The notes under the pieces were generated by a model. The model saw nothing but the letters and a program-made list of their open reading frames with translations. It was not told where the DNA came from and made no database searches. This document shows positions 1 to 10,900 of a DNA stretch of 64,000 nt, piece by piece. The translations under genes were made by a program, and so were the position numbers. Position 1 is the first letter of the stretch, and every line of letters starts with the position of its first letter. Source of the DNA: Callaeas wilsoni (taxonomy: Eukaryota; Chordata; Aves; Passeriformes; Callaeidae); NCBI GenBank assembly GCA_013398955.1, contig VWPU01002903.1:1-64000 (forward strand), read 5' to 3'.

Positions 1-20
1 GAGAGGAGAGGAGAGGAGAG
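1..20. repeat. (GAGAG)n simple repeat at the window edge
   Basis: Four tandem copies of a five-base purine unit fill the first 20 bases. The tract is probably cut by the window edge, so its true length is unknown. It is ordinary purine-strand microsatellite DNA. Confidence 0.85.
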
Positions 21-1394
21 TTTCTCCTCTTGAAGAGCTTGCTGTGGTGGAAAATTTCAGGCTAAATGTTTCAGCTAAACCCACAGGTGTTTTGGGAAAA
101 CTTAAAAGTATCTGAGAGGAAACTGTTGCACTGAAAATCTCGGCAAACACTTAGAACAATAGGACCATAGTCTTCTCTGTTCACCATGTTCCCTTAATTA
201 GTAAAGAAATATGTCTGTCTCCCTTTCTTCTTTGCTTTGGGGAAAAAAAACCCCAGTGACAGCAATGAGTAAATGAAATATTACACCCAGACATAATTCC
301 TTTAAAATCATACTGATCTGATGCAATGTTAAAAACAAAGTGCAAGAATGTAATTGCAGTCCCAGAAACAACCTTGGAGTAATGGCACATGTTATGAGCA
401 GCACAGGAGTAAGAGGAAATGCTCATGATCCATGCAATTTTTTTTTTAAGGTTTTTTTTTTGCTTTATTGAGAAAAGACAATTCCACTCTGATATTTTAC
501 TCTGCTTGAAAATTCCTGCAATGTGAATGAATGGGTACATCCATGTGCAAGGAGTTTAGCTGAATTCTTTAACTCATTTAATGGAGAATAAGTAAAAACT
601 ACTTTTCAGCTTTAGTAGCAAGCTAGCACGTCTTTGAGACGTGTACATGTCTTTTGCAGGTACAAGGCACAAGGTAAAGAGACCTGTGACATCTATAACT
701 TGTACTATTGGCACACACTATTCCACAGAACTGAACTGAAAGATATTTTTTTCCTAAATTTGCAGAGATTAGTTTTCATCTTTGATTTTTTTTTTTACTA
801 CCCAATCAGCATAGTAAGTGATTTCACTCATTTTTATAAATAGCATTTACCTTCTTATTGCCATTCAAATATAATTTACTCCAGGCAGAAAGATTACGGA
901 CCTTGATTTTATCTGAAATGTCTTTGAGTCATAGTGAGTAAAATGATTCACTTCCATCATCACTGTTCAGTAAAATGATTCTGGGATATCAAAATTATCT
1001 GTTCTGTCTAGTCCACCCTGTTCTATTTATCTTCCTTAAGCTTGACTTCTGATGAGCAATGATTTAAGGCAATGTTTCCAGTTTTCCATCATTGTTTTTC
1101 AGACCAATCTTTCATTATTTCCCAACTTCCAGACCAAAAGACCTGCCATTTTTGCAGCCACTGTCAAAGGCACAATTTGCTTCACATATACTTTGCATTC
1201 TGATTCTGACTCCAGTCAGCAATATCAATATGAGATCCCACTGGGAAATAAAGAGCTGATTGGTCCTCAGGAAATCTCATTCTGACAGACAAGGAAAAAG
1301 CTTGTCTGGTTCATTTAAAAGAATGCAAAATCTAGGAAGCTATCTACATAGTGCACGTGACACAGAATCAAATTTAGGCTTAGTTCTGGACTCT
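21..1394. other. Non-coding stretch, no gene recognised
   Basis: AT-rich unique-looking sequence with short A/T runs, for example around 439-470 and 787-796. Open frames on both strands stay below about 120 codons, show no domain and overlap one another. No repeat family was recognised. I see no promoter, exon or RNA gene here. Confidence 0.6.
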
Positions 1395-1879
1395 GCAGTA
1401 GAAGAAAGACATGAATATATTGGAGTGATGCAAAGGGCTATGAAGGTGAGTAAGAGATGGAAGTATCTGACATATGAGGAGAGGCTGAGAGAGAAATCTG
1501 CTCAGCCTGGAGCAGAGACTGCGTGGGGCGTTCTTATCCATGTGTATCAGTAGCAGAGTGGGGGGCTACGGAAGGTAAGCCCAGACTCTTCTCAGTGATG
1601 CCCACTGATAGGACAAGAGGCACCGGGCACACACCGAAATACAGGAAGTATTATTTAAAGATAAGAAATTTTTAAAAATCACTTTTTTATTGTGAGGATG
1701 CTTGAACACAAGAACAAGTTGTCTGGGCAGGCTGTGGAGTCTCTGTCTCTGGAGATATTCAAAGCAAAAGTGGACATGGCCCTGAGCAATCTGCTCTAGA
1801 TAACCTTGCTTTGAGCAGGGGGGTTGAACTAGGTGGCCTTTGGAGGTACCTTTCAGGCTCAACCATTGTGTGATTCTGG
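1395..1879 (+). mobile_element. CR1 LINE fragment, sense, 5'-truncated
   Basis: The segment reads in the CR1 sense direction. It starts in the ORF2 C-terminal region ('tatgaggagaggctgagag' near 1475-1495, then a degraded 'gttcagcctggag' block). It passes through 'gataggacaagaggca' near 1606-1622 and 'ctggagatattcaaa' near 1750, and ends in the typical 3' block: 'ggttgaactaggtggcc' near 1822-1838, then 'ccattgtgtgattctg'. Copies of this type are made by target-primed reverse transcription and are usually 5'-truncated, as here. Many substitutions and frame breaks mark it as old and inactive. An open frame running into it from 1260 is partly CR1 coding remnant and not a host gene. Confidence 0.88.
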
Positions 1880-4859
1880 CAGGAGCTAACATTGCTTGCG
1901 CCTGATAAACTGTCCCTTGGATGTATCCTGTACAGCATGCTAGGGGTATACTAAATAGGTCTCTGCTCCCTGAGCCAACATTGCTTTTGCTTTAATAACA
2001 AAATGCAGTTGTATTTGACGTGCTTCCTGTATCCTTTTTTTGGCAACGGTGTTTATGCTAAAATATCTTCATGCCTAGATAGCCAAGGTAAGGGTCTTTA
2101 CTCTTCCACCTGCAAAAGGAGTAAATATTTGTTTCTTTCTCTACTATACTAGCAAGCAAATAAAAGCAATGAAAATAGGAGCGTACAAGCAATTGCATCC
2201 CTTAGTGTGCAACGTTCAACTTTGAGGTAAATAAAGCCTATTAGCACTAAAACACGTGATGGAATTTTGTATGAAGCAGATCAGTTTAGTGCAATTTTTA
2301 CCAATTTCAACAAAACCAGTAATTAATCTTCCAAATGGAAGAAAAAGAGGTTGTAGTGATTTCTCACACATTAAACTACAAATAATGTTTTCTCTTCTAG
2401 AAAAAGAATAATGGAAGAGATATCACATGGATAGGAAGAACAGAATAAACTTCCCATGCAAGCATGCAGATACTATGCTGAAAACTGACTGAAATGTGGT
2501 CTTTCTACAACCTCTATATTTTTACTATTTTTTCCTCATCTCACTCCAAAAATATCACTGACTCCAAGTCTTACATTTTAGTAACAATAGCAGATGGAAA
2601 AAAAAAGGTGCCACTTACTAAAATTCTGCCTTCCCCTCTAAGGGAGCTGACATTACCTTCTTTGAAACTCTGATCAGCAGAACAGCATCCAACCGAGCAG
2701 CAACTGGGCCAACAGCAGAGGTTTGCACAGCTTAAAAACTGTACCACTAGGCCAGATCTTGGAGAGCAGTTCCATTTTCTCTCATGAGATTTTAGACCTA
2801 CAACTGATAGAGCAGATCAACATCCTTTTTCCCTTCCTCACCCAAAGCAGAGGCCCAGAAATGTCAGATGCACTTTCTCCAAGCTAGGTAATGCTGTTGA
2901 CGAGGCAAAGGAGCCCTGGAGGAGTAGAAGCAGTTCATTTTCATCTCCACAAAGTGCTTTCACTGTAATTTAGATAAAGCCAGCCTCTGTCCCATGTACT
3001 GGAGATGGAGAAAATAAAAAGCTGACCATGCAGGGGCAAAAGATAATACATAAATGTTGAGCAAGGGATCTGAGTTTCAAACTTAACATCCTCACTAGTC
3101 CCAAAGACACTGTGGCCTCTTACATCTTCAGACTGTTCCTTGTGTTTCTGTACCTGGTATCTTTGAAGCAGCTGTTTTCCTTCCAAAGAGGAAGCTATTA
3201 ATCAGTAAACAATAGTGTTTCTTTTGCTTTCCTAAAATCTACCCTAAAATTACTTCCAATATCAATGCTATTACCCTGTGATAAATGCAAATTTATGTGT
3301 CAGTCCTCCTTTCATAATGAATAAGTTGCATTACATATAGGAGGCAGAACATGACTAAATAGTAATCCTAGACCATCTGATTTATAACAAATTCATACCC
3401 TTCATTAACATAGAATATTTTTTACCCACAGTCTTCTCCTAGGCAACCTACCTGCTTTTCTGATGCAGAAGGTGGGAGAATGGTGTCCCTGTTTCATGTT
3501 AAAATGTACTGTTTTATCATCCTGCTGTGGCATGGATGTGGCACATAAAGAATGATCCAGTTTGTCAAAGTGCAGCTAGGGCAGCATATACTTCTTCTTG
3601 CATTTTACCACAAAATATCCAAAGAAGTCACAATGATGATGCAGAGAATGTGGAGTTTGGTTTACATCAAAGGAATTCATGAAAGTTAATGCATATCAAA
3701 AATAAAAAGGCATCTGAGTCACTGCACAAAAGCTATTTTTGAACTTACATAATCAAATATACTTACGTATGATATAGAGAGACTGTGCCAGCTATGGCAT
3801 GCATATCCCTCTACTGTAATTAATCTTTGCAAGCACTTTCAGTCATTTTAGATCTACATTTACTTCTGCCTCACACAGTTGTGGCGTTATCTCAGTTTTT
3901 ACCATCTGTCACAGACATCAGAAAAAAAATTACTGAAACCAAAGATCATAAAAACAATTTTTAAAGCATTCTAGTTTTCATACTTTACAGTTTCTGTAGG
4001 CCTGCACATATAATTAAGACAAAAAGCACCATGTTACTGAATGAGAATGGAACAGTATCAGCAGAGAAGCTGAAGCTTTCACAAGGCCTTTGCTTAATAT
4101 ACTTACTTAGGTCTTGCATCGTTCACATCGTGGTTCACATACTACATTTCAAGTTCCTCTCTGTTTTTAAATAAAAGATCCAATGGAAATAGCAGGGGAG
4201 GAAGAAATCTTTTGGCAGATCAGCAGTTGCCAGGGTGTCTTTTCATGCTCCGGCAGTCGTTAGGAGTCTTACCCAAGAGCTGGGCCGTTAATGAGAAGTC
4301 TAATGACTTCCATTCCTTTTCTTAAAGCATTCAGCGTGTCACCAGTATTTATGAGGAAGCCTGCTGTAGCTACAGGGACATTATGTGCTTCACTGTATTT
4401 CAAGCTGCGAGATGTTGAAAATGGAGCATAAGTTTATCTATTTTGGGGGGGGGGTTGGTCGTTTTTTTTATAAGTCTCCCTTTCCTTCTGTCCTTTGTAA
4501 ATAAATGTGCCACATTCCTCACAGCCTGAAGCTAAAGAAATATCTTCAGGCTTGTTGCCAGATCTATTTTCCTCCAAATATCTACCAAATCACCAGAAGC
4601 TCTTATTAACTAAGTGAACTGAACCTTCAGACAACAACTGTTCCAGTCCCTCCTGGGGATTTTCTATCTGCATATAGTAAATAATTCAAAGTTTGAAGTT
4701 TTGTACACTTATTCATCTAGTTTGCTCTATTTTTTCAGAGCTATCAATGGACTTAGCAAACAAAATTGTGGTTCTTAATACTGAACAATTCTGCCAATTA
4801 AGGGGGAAAAATCCATCTAGGTAGGTCTGTTTTCAGTTTTCTTCTTACAACATACTCTT
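1880..4859. other. Non-coding stretch, no gene recognised
   Basis: About 3 kb of AT-rich sequence with no recognised repeat, exon or RNA gene. The only notable detail is a run of ten G at 4445-4454 followed by T runs. Frames are short and random-looking. Confidence 0.6.
4445..4454. repeat. Homopolymer G10 tract
   Basis: Ten consecutive G flanked by T-rich sequence (TTTT before, TTGG then a T run after). It is low-complexity DNA, and its exact length is vulnerable to sequencing error. Confidence 0.85.
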
Positions 4860-4882
4860 CAAATTTCCCAAAGGGAAATTTG
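4860..4882. repeat. Perfect inverted repeat, 10-bp arms and 3-base spacer
   Basis: The left arm (4860-4869, CAAATTTCCC) is the exact reverse complement of the right arm (4873-4882, GGGAAATTTG), with AAA between them. It could extrude as a small cruciform or bind a dimeric factor. The core TTCCCAAAGGGAA resembles palindromic sites of EBF or STAT-type factors, but the spacing does not match EBF exactly. Function is unproven. Confidence 0.8.
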
Positions 4883-4963
4883 TTTTCCTTACCATTCTGA
4901 GACCATGGCAACATGTTAAGACCCCAGTTTTGCAAACACATGCTGCTTTGCTGAAAATCTCCG

Positions 4964-5285
4964 AATCACAGAATGGGTCAGGTTGGAAGGTACCACAGTG
5001 GGTCATCTAGTCCAACCTCCCTGCTCAAGCAGGGCCATCCCAGAGGACATGGCACAGGATTGCATCCTGCGGGTTTTTGAATATCTCCAGTGAGGGTGAC
5101 TCCACAACCCCTCAGGACAATCTGTTCCAGTGCTCAGTCACCTGCACAGTACAGAAGTTCTTCTTCATATTGAGGTGGAACTTCCTGCGCATCAGTTTCT
5201 TCCCATTGCTTGGCACCACCAAGAAGAGCCTCATTCCATGTATGTGAGCATAACCTTATATATTTGTAAGACTTTTACCTTGATT
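4964..5285 (-). mobile_element. CR1 LINE fragment, antisense
   Basis: The plus strand begins with the reversed CR1 3' end: 'aatcacagaatgg' and 'ggttggaagg', then 'gtcatctagtccaacctcc' at 5003-5021. It continues through the 'gaatatctccag' (5079-5090), 'ctgttccagtgctc' and 'aagttcttcttcatattgag' blocks, and fades after 'atatatttgtaag' near 5258-5270. The element therefore lies on the minus strand with its 3' end at 4964. It is a 5'-truncated, degraded copy of the CR1 subfamily whose 3' part reads '...ttgaatatctccag...'. It has no coding capacity. Confidence 0.9.
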
Positions 5286-7247
5286 CTTTAGTATCTGTTT
5301 ATCCTCTGGCATCTGTGTTACCTACTAAGATTTTATTTAATACAAGTGAGCCTGTCACAATATTAATTTAAACCCTCTCTTATTATTTGCCATGTTACAC
5401 GTCTGCCTAAAGGATTAAATATATGAAAAAGAGAATCCTGTAAGTGCAGCGACAGTCAATAAGATCAAAACTCTTTGAAGTGTAGAAATACCATTGGAAT
5501 ACTAATTTAGCTCTTAAAAAGCTTAAATTGGTCCCCTGACACATTTATTTTGCTATCATTTCTCATGGAGGCAGAAAGGAGACTCCCTCTTCCCCAACCT
5601 TTCAAACAGCTTTGAGTGCACTATTGATACCCTCGTTCTCCAATCCATCACCAGTTGTCTTAAAGATTAAATAAGTTATGTTTCTCAGCAAGTTCCATGA
5701 TCTCTTCTTGTAGTGGTTATGCAAGCATGATAAATACACAAATTCTCTTCCCATTTTTGAAACGGCAGAAACTTTTTGCCTTGTGTGCAGAGAAAGCTCC
5801 TTTCAAATCAGATTTTTTTTTCTCCAAGGGATGGAAAAATGTTCTTCTCCCCTGTCATTGCCATCTCCATTTCATTGGTGTTTTCCTCTTGTGCTCTCTT
5901 TTGGCCTCACAGTCTAAGGGAACTGCACATCAGTGTTCAGAGATAGGTTTCTGACTTTATAAATAATTATGGCTATGTATTAGCTGATGATTATAGGGAG
6001 ATTAAACATTCATATCACTTATTTTCACCCTTCTTACCACTGTAGAGCCCCATTCAGATGATCTAGAGTGAGCATACAGTGAGATTTTGAGAAGGAATCA
6101 AGAAAAAATGGCAGACACTGGACATTCTAGAATTTTATTGAAAGTGCAAAAGTATTTCAAAGCAGAAGTTTTGCTTCTAGTAAAAGCTACCTGAAGAACT
6201 ACTGAAAGCCAGTTATAATCTCACTTTTTTTCAGTGTATCTTTATGCCATTTCATTGTGATTAAGTATCATGGGGTGGTAAATGAGTCATAGAACAGCAC
6301 AGAATGATGTGTTAACAACCTCAGTTCTGTATTTTTTTTCTCTTGCTATGACTGGAATTGTCCTGCTATTCTGTATCCACTGGTACATTTGTGGCATAGA
6401 CCTTCAGTTACAATGCAGCTATATGTTTTTCAGATGGTAACAAAAAATGGAGTTGGATTTTATATCTTTATTATGTCAATGATCTCGAACATTTTAGACC
6501 AGTTTTAAAACTATCTTTTCTTAAGTGACTCATAAAATTCCCCATGCAACATATACTCCCGTACTCAGGCTAACAAGACTTAGCTACTGCTCAGGAGTCT
6601 TCTAGAGCAATATTTGTCATAGCTCCTGCTTGGTGTGCTCAGGCAGTAACAGCACACAAAAGCAGATTGCATCATTAATCTCAGATTTGATAGAAATAAC
6701 ACAAAGTTAGAAGAACCGATTAAAATAAAAAGAAATATTATCACAGCCAGAGATAAGTGTCCACCTAAACTTTTCTGAAGACTAAGGTACTAGCAGCAAT
6801 AATTCAACCCACTAATGTCCACTGCCTGAACATGCTAACATCAATCAGGAAACTCTCCCAGGACTTCAAGATAAAACCAAATGGGAGGAGTATTTGTGCG
6901 GAGCTGTTGTGCTAAGTGAGGAACAATCCCAAATGCCTGTGAGGCGAGGAGTGATACATAACAAATAGAGGCAGATTTATAAAGGATTTAGGGCTAATCT
7001 CTGTTGGACTTGGGCGCCCTGAGACATTACATCTTGGGTAAATAATGGATGCCATTAAAAATGGCTATTTATTGCACTGTGCTATTTTTGACTTATGAGA
7101 TTTGCAGTATCCCTTGGGAAATCTCTTAAATACCATGGAAAATACATCAGTAGTCAATGGGAATTATAATGCCTAATATGGGAGGTGTAAAGTTCAATTT
7201 AAAGCACAGGTCAGAGAAATCGGACAAGGGAAAACCATAATTGCATG
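5286..7247. other. Non-coding stretch, no gene recognised
   Basis: AT-rich sequence without recognised repeats or exons. The interval 7000-7247 is rich in TAAT-type homeodomain cores and 'ctatttttga'-like A/T elements. It reads more like conserved regulatory DNA than decayed repeat, but this is only an impression. Confidence 0.55.
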
Positions 7248-7360
7248 CCATCAATGAATCTAAATGACTCTCTAATTGTGATGCAGACAGTTATGAATTC
7301 ACACGTTACTGCATGAAAGAGACTTATTACTTACAAAAAGCTTTTTAATCCCCTATGACC
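7248..7360 (+). repeat. Copy A of an unnamed diverged repeat pair
   Basis: This segment aligns collinearly with 14558-14685. Shared blocks, in order, are 'cca(g)tcaatg', an 'aaat..c.c.ctaatt' block, 'gttat', 'acacg', then an exact 17-base match 'gttactgcatgaaagag' (7305-7321 and 14622-14638), then a weaker 'taatccc' block. By eye about 70% of aligned positions agree over roughly 90 bases, with small gaps. I do not recognise the family. It could be an ancient dispersed repeat (MIR/AmnSINE/UCON age) or a duplicated conserved non-coding element. Copy A lies in AT-rich sequence. The direction given is relative to copy B only. Confidence 0.6.
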
Positions 7361-8085
7361 CAAGGAAGGGACATCACAATGCAAAAGGCTATTTTTCTAG
7401 TCAAAAGCGCTGTGAATCTGTCTTGTAGCTGGAAGTTGTGAAAAATTACAGTAATCAGGAAAAAACCCAACAACCTTCATTATAGCTAATATTTCATTTT
7501 AAGCCATGTGGGCCGTAAAATGGAATTTTTCTCTGGTGTGACTTTTGTCACAGGAACCCCTTTAGTTTTGTATGATTATTTTTAATGCTTAACCTTAAGG
7601 AATGTCTGGTTGTTATCGACATGTATGTGCATATATTTACATGACTCTGACCAGTAGATCAGAAAGTGGTTTTCCCAAACCAGCAAAATGAGGCCCATAA
7701 GGAAAGTCCAAGGGAGTGAGCACTGAGTAGGTGGGGGGAGCAGGCTGCCTTGTCATACTCTGACCTCCAGAGCTTTCCAAAGGAAGACTTTGATCTTCTG
7801 TTATTGGCATAAGCAAGTACACACATTTCAGCAAGTATATATACTCACTAAATAGTACCAATGCAAGTAAGAACTTGAATGGAGGCATACCTGTAAATAA
7901 ACAGCAGTCATATCTATTGCCTGAAGGTGAGTCCTCATAAATCAAGTTCACTTGGAAAAAAAGTCAAAGGCTCCACTAAGTTTTCCATTAGCAAACAGAC
8001 ACTCAGTTCCCTTATGAGGATTTCCTTTTCAACATGTAGAAAGGCATTGAGTGAGGAGAAATGTCCTGCCTCAGAGCTAGTTCGT

Positions 8086-8156
8086 CAGTAAGCAGCAGCA
8101 AATGTGTTGGAAAGCCATTCCAGTCCATCAGTAGGCAGCAAATGTTTTTAAAAGCC
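8086..8156. repeat. Imperfect direct repeat, two units of about 30 bases
   Basis: Unit 1 (8086-8116) runs from 'cagtaagcagcagcaaatg' to 'ggaaagcc'. Unit 2 (8129-8156) runs from 'cagtaggcagcaaatg' to 'aaaagcc'. Unit 2 lacks one CAG-type triplet, and the units differ at a few other bases. Twelve bases separate them. This is probably an old local duplication, with no known function. Confidence 0.6.
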
Positions 8157-9568
8157 GCTGCTGCCCAAAATGACCTTTTAGCAAATAGAGCCTTCAAGAA
8201 CCCCATTGTATTAGAGAAAAGCAGTGGAAAGGCATTAGAGATGTGATTACATTTCTGCTGGAGCTGAGAAGTAGGTGAGTGAGCAAAGTGGTCCAGGTGA
8301 CAGTTTACCACCTTTTCTTAATACCTATGCTTGTCATCTGAGACCATCACAGCACGACTCAGGCACATTTCCCATTTCCCAGTGGCCAGCCTCAGCATTT
8401 TCCACATTCTCTGTCTTACCCTTGGGCTTCACGGTGAAATACTGCAGATGTTGTGGTATGTGAATCCTCAGAGGTGGATAAGACCCTTCTAGCTGCTAAG
8501 AAACCTCCGTGTAACATACAAACATTGACCCCAACTGGCTACTTCTCCCATGGTTTTGCCAACAGACAGGGAGTCTTGTGTGCAGCCTTTGTATTTGTGG
8601 GGTACAGCTGGTCAGTTCTTGTACAAGAGCTGGTTTTGACAATGCAACAGTCATTAAATGGTGTTCTCTGTTTACAAATTTAAAAATCAAACAGAATAGG
8701 GATCCACAGGAGAAATGTCTGCATCTTAGAATGTGAGTAGTATCTCCATTTAATTTACTGAAACAATCATTTTCAAGAAAAAGTGTTACACTGAATAATA
8801 CATTTCCATTCTGAGCTCATAGAAAGGGTTTAAAAAGGACTTCTTACAGCATGCTTACTACATTTTCTGTAATCTGACAATATGATCATTATGGTTATTT
8901 AGAGAAATGAAGCAAAGACTAATCTTTGCATAATTAAAATAATCAGGGCAATTTTCGCTGGGACAGAAGATTGTTGATGAATCATTTTACCTGGTTTGTG
9001 AGAAAAGGAAATTCTTAATATTCCCCTCACCCCCACTTCTTCAAGAATCTTTCCTCTAATTTGATTTCACAGTATTTACATAACAGATGTAATGGGATTT
9101 TTTTCCTAACTACCCTATAAAAGTGCTTTCCATCCTCCCCCACCACAAAAAATACCTTTCAACCATTTAAAGAGAGTTAAACAATTATCACGTAATGTAA
9201 AAGTCTGTTTGTCTGATGAACATTCTTAAAGTTGCTTGCAGAATTACAGATGCAGCTATAGCTACTGTGCTCATAACTCCTCAATTTTCCCAGTGCCTCT
9301 TGAATAGAAGTTCATTGCTTGCAAAAAAAAAAAATTCTTACTGGTCACAAACCCCAACACATGTTCTGAGATGCATGTAAAAATGTCATCTCACCTTCTG
9401 TTTCCTTTGATATATGATGTTGAACCTAAAGTCACCTGAATTTTCTCTCATTTTCTGTGATGAAGGGCAACTACAGTAAGGTCTCTCAAAGGAAATAACA
9501 TGAGGGTAGTGAACTCCCCCTCCAGTACAAGTTAAACCTCGGCTTGTGTTGAGGATGACTGGCAGGTT

Positions 9569-9586
9569 CAGGGCTCTGCAGCCCTG
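9569..9586. repeat. Small perfect hairpin, 7-bp GC-rich stem and 4-base loop
   Basis: CAGGGCT (9569-9575) pairs with AGCCCTG (9580-9586) across the loop CTGC. It sits in a GC-richer patch of an otherwise AT-rich region. It is too short to call an RNA gene. Confidence 0.6.
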
Positions 9587-10399
9587 GGCAGCGCTGGTCT
9601 CCCACAGCAGGGCTTGGCATCACTCTCCTCTGATCTGGGGCACTGGCTTACAGGCTGTGTGCGATGTTTGAAGGGCAGGACATAGGAAAAAGCCACAAAT
9701 CACCAGTCCTGTCAGCTGTTTGGGGTCTTTTACAAGAAAATAAGGTCAGAAAGTGCATTTAATTCTCAGCTTTATCTTGTCTGTGCATTTCCCCAGCTCT
9801 GGCTAGAAGTGGAGCACAGGCTCTCTGTGCATAAACACCTCTCTGATTGCCTTGGCTAGGACTATCATCCACCCACAAGTTCATCCTAAAGAGAACAATA
9901 CAAAGATATCGAATGGGGAGAAATACCTTTAGTGGTAAAAAGAAAAACAAAAGGAATGCTAATTTCTCATCAAAACTAGCCAGTCCAAACTGATCAGATG
10001 CAGAAAAACTATATCCACTGAAGCTCCCCCTCATTATTGAATTCTAGCAGAGATCATCTCTCATAATAAAGTTAAAAATAATGACAAAAGTCATCTTTAA
10101 AAGAGACAATGTCAACTCACAGGACGTAACACAGGTTCACATGTTATTGAATTAGGCAATTATTTCACCAGAAATCCAGAACACCCTGCTCTTCTGTTGG
10201 TGTCTCATAGTAATTACTCCTGATAATTGTTCCTTACAGATTAATCCAAGATAATATAACTGATGTCATCCATTCCGTTATTTTATAACTTCTGGAATTT
10301 TTTATCTAAAGAATAAATCAATATGAGTTAGAAAATGTTTGTATAAATGTATGTGATTGTAATGCAGCAAATCACTGGTTTTACCATGCTACCTGCTCA

Positions 10400-10640
10400 T
10401 TAAGAAAATTAAGTATAATATGCACTAATACGTATATCCTTAGGTAATAGAATGGAGAGAAATTAAATAAATTAAAATTATTAGCTCCTTTCTATTAAAG
10501 CTTATTCATATTGATACTTTAGATTTATGATGTTGTACAACTTCCAAAACTAAAAAGACTTGTTTAATATATAATAACATTTAATATTAGTTATTATTGA
10601 TTTAGATTAGCATTTATTTACTTCTTTTCTTAACCTTCGG
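10400..10640. other. Very AT-rich block, possible matrix-attachment-like DNA
   Basis: About 240 bases dominated by A and T, including 'taatatataataaca' near 10565 and many TAAT/ATTA words. Such DNA unwinds easily and is typical of scaffold/matrix attachment regions, but it is also common neutral sequence. No gene is visible. Confidence 0.35.
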
Positions 10641-10847
10641 GATATTCTCACTCTTAAGATATCCTCTGAGTATATTAATTTTCCTCTTTGGAAAAGGAAG
10701 ATTCTTTTATAAAACCTGACCCATATGGTTTGAGATTTGAAGAAAATACAACAGTATTGTGAGTTTTAAAGATGTATTCATGACAGTTAACACCAGTATA
10801 TAATGTATTCATTCACCTTAACACCACAGTAAGACAGAAGAGCTGTC

Positions 10848-10900
10848 CGCTTAGTCACACAAATACTATTAGAGAGAAGATCAGTATCAAACCCAGGGTG
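10848..10900 (+). mobile_element. Possible MIR-type SINE tail
   Basis: The order 'agtcacacaaatactattag', then 'agatcagtatcaaacccaggg', parallels the 3' half of MIR SINEs (a 'gtcacacagctagtaag' block followed by 'ctgggattcgaacccagg'). Mammal-like MIR relatives occur in amniotes generally (for example MIR1_Amn), so an ancient bird copy is plausible. The match is short and diverged. Confidence 0.4.

Larger units (their letters stand above)
7361..10399. other. Non-coding stretch with a small local duplication
   Basis: No exon, RNA gene or large repeat recognised. A short GC-richer patch lies at about 9530-9660 and contains a small perfect hairpin (9569-9586). A diverged local duplication is at 8086-8156. 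Paired opposite-strand frames around 8012-8311 mirror each other, as expected for chance frames in unconstrained DNA. Confidence 0.55.
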
